A DNA stretch of 6,976 nucleotides from Actinomycetales bacterium (GTDB lineage: Bacteria; Actinomycetota; Actinomycetes; Actinomycetales; Dermabacteraceae): NCBI GenBank assembly GCA_012799425.1, contig JAAZLF010000578.1, positions 1 through 6,976 of the forward strand. The letters run 5' to 3'. The notes beneath the pieces were generated by a model. That model was not told the origin of the DNA. It worked only from the letters and a program-made list of their open reading frames with translations, and did not search any database. A program made the translations under genes and the position numbers. Of the stretch, positions 1 through 5,869 are shown one piece after another (the stretch's first letter is position 1; every line of letters begins with the position of its first letter).

Positions 1-8
1 GAGCAGAC

Positions 9-743
9 ATGGTGCGCAGCAGAGGCACGGGCAACACCGCCGTCGAGCGCATCCAGGAGCTGATCCTGGTCGAGGGACTGGTGCCGGGCGATCCGATGCC
101 CACCGAGAGCGCGCTGTGCGAGCGGCTGGCCATCTCCCGCTCCTCCGTGCGCGAGGCGATGCGCACCCTGGCCTCCCTCGACATCGTCGAGGTGCGCCAC
201 GGCCACGGCACCTTCGTGGGCCAGCTCTCCCTCGCCCCGCTGGTGGACGGGCTGCTCTTCCGGGCCCGGCTCGATGACGGCAACGACCTGCGCGCCCTGC
301 GCGAGGTGGTCGAGCTGCGGATCGCGCTGGACCTCTCCGTCGCCGACCAGCTCGTGGACATCTTACGCGACACCCGCAATCCCGAGCTCGAGGGGCTGGT
401 CGAGCAGATGCGCGAGCTCGCCTGCGACGGTCAGCCCTTCCCCGAAGCGGACGCGGCCTTCCACACCACGCTGTTCTCCCGCCTCGGCAACGGCCTCCTG
501 CGCCAGCTGGCCCAGGCGTTCTGGGAGATCCACACCGTCGCCGTCCCGCTGCTCGAGCTCCCGCCCGCAGAGGACATCCTGGACACCGTCGACGCGCACC
601 AGGCCATGCTGAGCGCCCTCGAGGCAGGGGACGCGACGGCCTATCGGGCCGCCGTGGTCGCGCACTACCGCCCGCTGGGGCGCGTGCTGGATGCGGCCTC
701 GCGGGCGGAAGGGGCCGAGGGAGCCGCCGACAGCGATCGCTGA
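9..743 (+). CDS. GntR-family transcriptional regulator, FadR/FCD subfamily
   Basis: A 244-residue DNA-binding regulator, the usual length for FadR-type GntR proteins. The N-terminal winged helix spans about residues 8-72: the recognition region PTESALCERLAISRSSVREA (31-50) and the wing ending HGHGTFV (64-70) are diagnostic. An all-helical FCD effector domain follows at about 97-228. It keeps the likely metal/ligand set Asp148 and His152 (DAAFH), His197 (DAHQ) and His219 (AHY), which suggests a metal-assisted carboxylate ligand such as a sugar acid or organic acid; the ligand is inferred from the family, not seen. The ATG at 9 fits where the domain should begin, but no in-frame stop precedes it in the window, so an earlier start is possible. 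The gene converges on the next one with an 18-bp gap, so its regulated operon is probably to the left, outside the window. Leu119 is encoded by TTA (363-365), a rare codon in such DNA. Confidence 0.9.
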   Translation: MVRSRGTGNTAVERIQELILVEGLVPGDPMPTESALCERLAISRSSVREAMRTLASLDIVEVRHGHGTFVGQLSLAPLVDGLLFRARLDDGNDLRALREVVELRIALDLSVADQLVDILRDTRNPELEGLVEQMRELACDGQPFPEADAAFHTTLFSRLGNGLLRQLAQAFWEIHTVAVPLLELPPAEDILDTVDAHQAMLSALEAGDATAYRAAVVAHYRPLGRVLDAASRAEGAEGAADSDR

Positions 744-761
744 ACGGTTCGGCCGGCCGGC

Positions 762-1340
762 TCAGCTCGAGCGCGACTTCTTCTGCCGGATCAGGTCCAG
801 CACGATGCAGCCGCCGATGATCGCCAGGCGCAGCGGGGCGGGGACCGTCGGGTCGATCGAGAGCACGTAGCGGCTGTGGCCGAGGAAGCCCCGGCTCAGG
901 CCCGCCCACTGCCGCCCCACCTGAGCGGCGCGAGCGCCCTGCATCGCGAAGGTGAAGTCCAGACCCAGCGGGTCGCCCTGCAGCTCGAGCTCCGCGCCGT
1001 CGGCCATGGTCATGCCCACACGGGTCGAGAAGAAGGAGAACTTGCTGGTCAGCGTGGCCAGCGGGGTGCCGTCGGGAGCTGAGAGCTCGAAGCGGTCGAA
1101 GCCGATGCCCGGCGGATCCTCGACGTGCAGCAGCGGCGTGCCGTCCGCATCGGTGACGTCGAGCGAGCGGCTCCCGGCGAAGAAGCGGGACAGCCCGGAG
1201 CCGGTGGTCGTCACGTGCCCGGCGACCTGCTCGCCGGTGCCGTCGAGGATGTCGAAGTCGTTGGACATGAACCCCGTGATCTGCTGCATCACCAGGGTGT
1301 CGTGGTCCAGGAGACGGGGCGCGGGTGCAGAGGTGTCCAT
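762..1340 (-). CDS. LURP-one-related / phospholipid scramblase-like protein
   Basis: A 192-residue protein whose body is a run of short beta-strands typical of the LURP-one/Tubby-like barrel: FMSNDFDILDGTGE (24-37), FFAGSRSLDVTDADGTPLL (53-71), FDRFELSAPDGTPLATL (81-97) and SRYVLSIDP (146-154). It ends in a hydrophobic helix (LRLAIIGGCIVLDLI, about 170-184) followed by a basic tail (RQKKSR), matching the buried central helix of that fold. Plant LURP-one and animal scramblases share the fold, but bacterial members have no settled function; lipid binding is a family-based guess. There is no signal peptide. The reading frame stays open far upstream, but ATG at 1340 is chosen because the family homology begins just after it and because the divergent gene occupies the DNA beyond. 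No Shine-Dalgarno is visible; CACACT six bases before the ATG could be a -10 box for a leaderless message. Confidence 0.75.
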   Translation of the reverse strand: MDTSAPAPRLLDHDTLVMQQITGFMSNDFDILDGTGEQVAGHVTTTGSGLSRFFAGSRSLDVTDADGTPLLHVEDPPGIGFDRFELSAPDGTPLATLTSKFSFFSTRVGMTMADGAELELQGDPLGLDFTFAMQGARAAQVGRQWAGLSRGFLGHSRYVLSIDPTVPAPLRLAIIGGCIVLDLIRQKKSRSS

Positions 1341-1369
1341 CGGGACAGTGTGCCAGGCGCCGGCCGGGA

Positions 1370-1382
1370 TACCGTGGGCCCC
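1370..1382 (+). promoter_or_regulatory. Putative -10 element for leaderless transcription of the arsD-like gene
   Basis: TACCGT (1370-1375) fits the actinobacterial TANNNT -10 pattern and is followed by seven bases (GGGCCCC) and then the ATG. Transcription would therefore start at or next to the start codon, and there is no purine-rich ribosome-binding site. No convincing -35 hexamer is seen. Nearly the same string precedes msrA. Confidence 0.4.
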
Positions 1383-1889
1383 ATGACCGATGCGGACGCT
1401 CCCGAGCAGCTGGCGGCACTGGACATCTTCCTGGCCTCGCCGCCTCCCGATGTCGACGCGCAGGAGGCCTTCCTCGACGAGGCGGCGGCGCTCGCGATCC
1501 AGGGCCATCCGATCACCGTCTACCTGCAGGACGAGGACTCCTGGGCCTTCGAGGAGTGCGAGCCCGTGCGCGCGCTGCTCGACTCGGCGGGGGAGGCGGC
1601 GCTGCCGGTGACGCTGCTGGGCCTGGACATCGTGGTCACCTCCGTCTACCCCACCACGGAGCAGATGAAGCGGTTCGGCCGGGCGGGCGCGGAGGCTCGC
1701 GTGCAGCGCTCGGCGGCGGCCTCGGCCTGCGGGCCGACGGGCGCGGCGCCGCTGCCTCGCGAGGCCGGGGGATTCGCCGCCCAGCTGATGGGCGTCGCCC
1801 CGGCCCCGGCGCGCCCTGCCGGGGGGCCCGACATCGAAGGGCGCCGCAACCTCATGGGCGGCGACCACGGGGACGGCCTGCCCGACTGA
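1383..1889 (+). CDS. ArsD-like thioredoxin-fold protein lacking the metal-binding cysteines
   Basis: A 168-residue protein. Residues 11-99 follow the ArsD pattern: a first strand LDIF (13-16), PDVDAQEAFL leading into helix 1 (22-31), GHPITVYLQD (41-50), then AFEECEPVRALLDSAGE (55-71), the cis-proline strand ALPVTLL (73-79), IVVTSVYPT (83-91) and EQMKRF. ArsD is an arsenic metallochaperone and weak repressor that passes As(III) to the ArsA ATPase. The loop that should carry the CC...C arsenite site is shortened here and holds no cysteine; the only cysteines are C59 and C116. The C-terminal about 65 residues are Ala/Gly/Pro-rich and probably disordered. No arsA, arsB or arsR neighbour is present. 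Start: ATG at 1383 follows a TACCGT -10-like box by 7 bases with no Shine-Dalgarno, suggesting a leaderless message. That it is a gene is fairly sure; ArsD ancestry is judged from pattern only, and another thioredoxin-fold family is the main alternative. Confidence 0.65.
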   Translation: MTDADAPEQLAALDIFLASPPPDVDAQEAFLDEAAALAIQGHPITVYLQDEDSWAFEECEPVRALLDSAGEAALPVTLLGLDIVVTSVYPTTEQMKRFGRAGAEARVQRSAAASACGPTGAAPLPREAGGFAAQLMGVAPAPARPAGGPDIEGRRNLMGGDHGDGLPD

Positions 1890-1911
1890 TCCGGAGGCTT
1901 CGAGGCGCGTC

Positions 1912-2604
1912 TCAGAGCGAGCAGGCCACCCCGTTGAAGCCGTGATTGCAGTAGCCGCCCGGGTTCTTCGCGAGGAACTGCTGATGCTCGGGCTCGGCCG
2001 TGTAGTACACGCCGTCCCCGGCCTCGGCCAGCGGTGACAGCTCGGTGGTGATGCTCCCGCGCCCGGCCGCATCGAGCGCCCGCTGGTAGCGCTCCACGGA
2101 ATCCCGCACCACCTCTCCCTGCGCCGCCGTGGTCCAGTACACGGCGCTGCGGTACTCGGTGCCCACGTCATTGCCCTGACGGTTCGCGGTGGTCGGATCG
2201 TGCTGCTCCCAGAACTGGGTGAGCAGGGCGCGCAGCGTCTCCTCGCCGCCGCTGTAGATCACCCGCACCGCCTCGGCGTGGCCGGTGCGCGCGGAGAACA
2301 CCTCCTCGTAGGTGGGGTGGGGCGTGAAGCCGCCCGCGTAGCCCGAGGAGGTGGTGTGGACCCCCGGCAGCTGCCAGGCGATGCGCTCGATGCCCCAGAA
2401 GCAGCCGCCTGCCAGGATCAGCTCTTCGGCACCGGCGGGCCAGGGCCGCGGGTCCGCGGGGGCATCCGGGCCCAGCATGTCCGTGCCCAGCACCGCGTGC
2501 TCGCGTGCGAGCCGGTACGGGTACCGGTCACGGCCCGGGAGCGCGTCCTCCGGCGCGACCATGTCCTTCTTGTGCGCGTACAGGAGGTCCATCATCTGCC
2601 ACAT
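1912..2604 (-). CDS. msrA: Peptide-methionine (S)-S-oxide reductase MsrA
   Basis: A 230-residue cytoplasmic enzyme that reduces methionine-S-sulfoxide in proteins, using thioredoxin for recycling. The catalytic motif GGCFWG lies at 66-71 with Cys68 as nucleophile. The resolving cysteines are Cys219 (GGYCNHG) and Cys228 near the C-terminus (VACSL), as in the three-cysteine E. coli-type enzymes. Other family blocks are QLPGV (78-82), GYAGG (88-92), PTYEEV, TGHAEAV (107-113), FWEQHDPTT, RQGNDVGTEYRSAVY (142-156) and HQQFLAKNP (207-215). The roughly 50-residue N-terminal extension with EDALPGRD (19-26) matches the long E. coli-type form. The frame is open upstream; ATG at 2604 gives the expected N-terminus. 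GTG at 2613 is possible but overlaps the likely -10 box. Its 83-bp separation and own promoter-like element suggest independent expression from the cluster upstream. It converges on the arsD-like gene with a 22-bp gap. Confidence 0.96.
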   Translation of the reverse strand: MWQMMDLLYAHKKDMVAPEDALPGRDRYPYRLAREHAVLGTDMLGPDAPADPRPWPAGAEELILAGGCFWGIERIAWQLPGVHTTSSGYAGGFTPHPTYEEVFSARTGHAEAVRVIYSGGEETLRALLTQFWEQHDPTTANRQGNDVGTEYRSAVYWTTAAQGEVVRDSVERYQRALDAAGRGSITTELSPLAEAGDGVYYTAEPEHQQFLAKNPGGYCNHGFNGVACSL

Positions 2605-2617
2605 GGGGCTCACCGTA
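2605..2617 (-). promoter_or_regulatory. Putative -10 element for leaderless transcription of msrA
   Basis: On the minus strand TACGGT (2617-2612) is followed by seven bases (GAGCCCC) and the ATG at 2604. TACGGTGAGCCCCATG matches the start of the arsD-like gene at 14 of 16 positions. GGTGAG could alternatively serve as a weak ribosome-binding site, so a leadered message is not excluded. No clear -35 is seen; that region is instead occupied by an inverted repeat. Confidence 0.4.
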
Positions 2618-2619
2618 GT

Positions 2620-2642
2620 CCTGCCCGGCGCACGAGGGCAGG
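2620..2642. repeat. Inverted repeat upstream of msrA
   Basis: CCTGCCC (2620-2626) and GGGCAGG (2636-2642) are perfect complements separated by nine bases. A second GGGCAGG copy follows at 2643-2649, so the left arm could pair with either. The repeat lies just upstream of the msrA -10-like box and about 30-45 bases beyond the stop of the membrane-protein gene. It could be an operator or an RNA hairpin at the end of the upstream operon; without a T-tract on the minus strand it is not a classical terminator. Confidence 0.4.
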
Positions 2643-2687
2643 GGGCAGGGAGCCTTCTCACGCGGCGTGCGGGCCGTGGCCTCCCGC

Positions 2688-3236
2688 TCAGCGAGGGCGG
2701 GGCATCAGCGCGACCAGCAGGCCGATCACCCCGAGCACACCGGGCACGACCATCCAGGGGCCGAGCGCCGTCCCGGCCGCGGCGAGCGCCACCGCCGCAC
2801 CGACGGCGATGAGCGCGAACACCGGGAGCAGACCGCGCAGCGCCAGGCGCCAGGCCGACGGCTCGAAGCGACCATGCGCGGGCAGGGTCGCCGCCAGCGC
2901 GAAGCCCACATGGGACAGCAGCAGCGCGAGACCCACCGCGAGCGCGCGCAGCAGCGACAGATCCGGTTGGAACGCGAGCACGACCACCACCAGCAGCGGC
3001 CCCAGCACTCCTACGCCCGTATCGGGACGGAGGACCTGGGACAGCGTCGCCACGCCCACCACGAGCGTGAACAGGATCGTCATGACGTTCGCCAGGAGCC
3101 CCTGGGGCAGGGCCCCCAGCAGCGCGAGGGTCATGCCCGCGACGCCCGCGGCCCGCAGCGTCCACTGCGTGCCGCTGACCTGGCGCAGGCTCAGCAGCGG
3201 CTCGGCGATCGGATCGATCAGGGTGCGCAGGGCCAT
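2688..3236 (-). CDS. Small polytopic membrane protein, third gene of the MoxR-DUF58 cluster
   Basis: A 182-residue protein of unknown family. After a short cytoplasmic-looking start (1-25) it has about five to six hydrophobic segments, near residues 28-45, 50-68, 77-90, 95-119, 132-155 and 159-178, separated by short loops such as LRPDTG (69-74) and LPAHGRFEPSAWR (118-130). No catalytic motif, signal peptide or known transporter signature is visible. The start is fixed by a TGATG junction: the ATG (3236-3234) shares one base with the DUF58 stop codon, which implies coupled translation and joint function. In many actinobacteria the gene after moxR-DUF58 encodes a large transglutaminase-like membrane protein; this one is far too short and lacks that domain, so it is a different partner or a remnant of the membrane portion only. 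Function is unknown; a role in assembling or anchoring the MoxR-DUF58 complex is inferred from context. Confidence 0.8.
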   Translation of the reverse strand: MALRTLIDPIAEPLLSLRQVSGTQWTLRAAGVAGMTLALLGALPQGLLANVMTILFTLVVGVATLSQVLRPDTGVGVLGPLLVVVVLAFQPDLSLLRALAVGLALLLSHVGFALAATLPAHGRFEPSAWRLALRGLLPVFALIAVGAAVALAAAGTALGPWMVVPGVLGVIGLLVALMPRPR

Positions 3237-4548
3237 CAGGACCTCCTCATCCGCGGAGCGCTCCGCGCGGCGGACAGGGACAGCAGCACCGGGGCGAGCG
3301 AGGCGGGGCCCTCCCATGCGGTGACCGGCACACCGGACTCCCGCAGCTCCCGCACGGTGGTGCGACGCAGCAGCCGGCGCATCGCCCACGCCTCGGGCCA
3401 GAAGCGTTCCGAGGCGATGCCGTCCTGGCGCAGCGGCTTCCCCCGCAGCGGGGAGACGTCGCCGATGCTCGGCGGGAGGGTGTCCACCACGATCACGTCG
3501 GCGCCATGCGCGACCAGCACGCCGATCTGGGCGACCGCCTCCTTGTGCAGCAGCGGGGAGCACACCACCACCAGGGTGCCCGAGCGCACCGAGCGCAGCC
3601 GGCGCGGCAGGCGCATGGTGGTGTCCTCGCGGCCCGCACGGGCGAGGGCGTCGGTGAGCACCCGCAGCTGGCGCGGCCCGGTGCCGGCCGGGACCGGGCC
3701 GATCAGATGGCCCAGGTCGTACAGCGAGACCCGGTCCCCGGCGGTCAGGTAATGACGCGCCACGGCGGCGGTCGCACGGACCGTCATGTCCAGGCTCGAG
3801 GGTGCGTCGTCGGCCGCCCACGGGGCGGGGGCGATGTCGGTGATCGTGTCCGTGACGATCAGGACCTCGGTGTCCTGCTCGGTGAACGTCGCGTTCGTGT
3901 GCAGCCGCCCGGTGCGGCTGGTGACGCGCCAGTTGACCCGGTGCAGACGGTCCCCGGGGCGGAACTCCCGCACCTCGGACAGCGCCGTCCCGTCGCCGCG
4001 GCGGCGGGAGAGGTGCATGCCGCTGACCCCGATCGGGGTGGGCACCTCGACCGGGGCGTCGAGCACCGACGCCGCGGGCACGGCCCGGAGGGTCAGCGCG
4101 GGCAGCTCGGCCTGGGCGCGGAACGCCCCCAGCGCATCGGAGACGAGCGTGTGCACGGGGCCGACGCGGACACGGCCCCAGCGCCGCGCCCTGATGCGCA
4201 GCCGCACGGAGCTGTCCGCGGCCAGCGACCCGTAACGGGGCGAGAAGTGCGTGTGCGGCTGCATCGGCACCGTGATCGCGGTGAGCGCGCCCGGGGCGGT
4301 GCGCAGGGTGAGCGCGGTGGTGCCGCCCTCCTCGACGGTGCGCTGACCGGGCTGCGCGACCGGGACGGGGAACCCCTCCTCGCGGTCCTCCACGATCCGC
4401 CGGGTGACCGCGATCAGAGCCCACGAGAGCACGGGGAGGCCGAGCAGGATCAGCGCCGGCCTGCCCAGGAGGACCCCGAGCCCGAGCGCGGTGCATCCCA
4501 CGAGCACGGCGCGCACCATGGCCGCGGTGGCCCGGGCCGGCAGAGACC

Positions 4549-4552
<4 letters not shown>
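3236..4552 (-). CDS. DUF58 domain-containing membrane-anchored protein
   Basis: A 438-residue protein if started at GTG 4552. Two N-terminal transmembrane helices (about residues 16-29 and 33-49) form a hairpin, followed by a beta-rich segment and then the DUF58 core. Its hallmark SEVREFRPGDRLHRVNW plus RVTSRTGRL spans about 192-217. The C-terminal half resembles a von Willebrand A-type fold (strand VLIVTDT about 230-236, later TLVVVCSPL and ADVIVVDTLP), but the metal-site DxSxS motif is not intact. DUF58 proteins are encoded next to MoxR ATPases and are thought to be their partners in folding or activating envelope or cofactor-dependent complexes. GTG at 4552 overlaps the moxR stop by four bases (GTGA), a usual coupled arrangement; ATG at 4519 would give 427 residues and is the alternative. 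Neither start has a good Shine-Dalgarno, which favours coupling. The stop overlaps the next gene by one base. Confidence 0.9.
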
Positions 4553-5538
<986 letters not shown>

Positions 5539-5543
5539 CGGGA

Positions 5544-5552
5544 CCTCTCCTC
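5544..5552 (-). promoter_or_regulatory. Ribosome-binding site of the MoxR gene
   Basis: On the minus strand GAGGAGAGG lies five bases before the ATG at 5538. It is the strongest Shine-Dalgarno in the window and decides the start over the upstream in-frame alternatives. Confidence 0.75.
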
Positions 5553-5645
5553 GCCGGGGCGGGATCGCTGATGGGCACACGCACGCCGACGCGGGCGGGC
5601 CGTGGCGCAGTGCGCGGCGCTGCCCCCTGGTGGACAGCACCCTCG

Positions 5646-5651
5646 ACCTTA
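5646..5651 (-). promoter_or_regulatory. Possible -10 box for the MoxR-DUF58 cluster
   Basis: TAAGGT on the minus strand fits TANNNT and would give a leader of about 100 bases before the MoxR ATG. No well-spaced TTGACA-like hexamer accompanies it, so the call is weak. Confidence 0.25.
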
Positions 5652-5676
5652 CGTGAGAGGCAGCCCACAGTGCGGT

Positions 5677-5695
5677 CAGATCACGGTTTGATCAG
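5677..5695. repeat. Imperfect inverted repeat in the divergent promoter region
   Basis: CAGATCA (5677-5683) and TGATCAG (5689-5695) are inverted copies with one mismatch around a five-base centre (CGGTT). A further GATC follows at 5696-5699. Size and symmetry suit a dimeric repressor operator lying between the two divergent units. The binding protein is unknown and a chance origin is possible. Confidence 0.35.
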
Positions 5696-5743
5696 GATCG
5701 ACAGCGCTCGTGCGCGAAGCGCCCCCGGCGCGGGAGGACGGGA

Positions 5744-5749
5744 TATCCT
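5744..5749 (+). promoter_or_regulatory. Possible -10 box for the ABC transporter gene
   Basis: TATCCT, inside the palindrome GGATATCC (5741-5748), fits TANNNT and would start transcription near 5756, giving a leader of about 113 bases. The expected -35 position is GC-rich and unconvincing. Confidence 0.3.
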
Positions 5750-5761
5750 GGCGACCGTCTC

Positions 5762-5783
5762 GAACCCGTCGACGGACGGGTTC
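5762..5783. repeat. Perfect 9-4-9 inverted repeat in the ABC gene leader
   Basis: GAACCCGTC (5762-5770) is the exact reverse complement of GACGGGTTC (5775-5783), with a four-base GACG centre. It begins about a dozen bases after the TATCCT box, so it overlaps the expected start of transcription or the first bases of the message. It could be a repressor operator or an RNA stem-loop at the 5' end. No T-tract follows, so it is unlikely to be a terminator. Confidence 0.55.
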
Positions 5784-5857
5784 CCGTGCCCGTCGTCGTG
5801 CGCGCAGGCGGCGTCCGCGCCGGTCGCAGTCCGACACGACCGCCGCCACCGAACGCC

Positions 5858-5862
5858 AGAGG
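5858..5862 (+). promoter_or_regulatory. Ribosome-binding site of the ABC ATPase gene
   Basis: AGAGG lies seven bases before the ATG at 5870, with a second purine stretch (AGGA) in between. It fixes the start codon. Confidence 0.7.
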
Positions 5863-5869
5863 TAGGAAC

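Larger units (their letters stand above)
5539..5869. other. Divergent intergenic regulatory region between the MoxR cluster and the ABC gene
   Basis: The 331 bases hold no convincing gene. They must contain the start signals for both outward-reading units. Visible elements are the MoxR ribosome-binding site (5544-5552), a possible minus-strand -10 TAAGGT (5651-5646), an imperfect inverted repeat (5677-5695), a possible plus-strand -10 TATCCT (5744-5749), a perfect 9-bp inverted repeat (5762-5783) and the ABC ribosome-binding site (5858-5862). Neither -10 candidate has a good -35 partner. Open frames crossing the region have no start context and are treated as chance, which is common at this GC content. 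Confidence 0.6.

Noticed and set aside
732..772. Palindromes AGCGATCGCT (732-741), CGGCCGGCCG (750-759) and GCTCGAGC between the first two convergent genes, as a possible bidirectional terminator
   Set aside because: They are self-complementary with no loop and no T-tract on either strand; short GC palindromes are common here by chance.
1341..2171. Upstream extension of the LURP-one frame on the minus strand, which stays open to 2171
   Set aside because: It overlaps the ArsD-like gene and msrA entirely, has low-complexity Arg/Gly/Ala composition and no family resemblance; it is a shadow frame of GC-rich coding DNA.
2659..2669. CACGC-G-GCGTG hairpin after the membrane-protein stop as a terminator
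   Set aside because: Stem of only four usable base pairs and no T-run.
2605..3165. Open frame extending msrA upstream on the minus strand
   Set aside because: It runs antisense-frame through the small membrane-protein gene, is Arg/Ala/Gly-rich, and the MsrA family N-terminus fits the ATG at 2604.
2200..3752. Long plus-strand open frames opposite the msrA, membrane-protein and DUF58 genes
   Set aside because: Compositionally biased (Arg/Gln/Ala/Ser) without domains, and opposite well-supported genes.
5605..5615. GCGCA-G-TGCGC palindrome in the MoxR leader
   Set aside because: Short and made of the commonest dinucleotides in this DNA; no other evidence for an operator.
5539..5640. N-terminal extension of MoxR starting at 5640
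   Set aside because: The strong ribosome-binding site just before ATG 5538 and family alignment place the start there; the extension is low-complexity.
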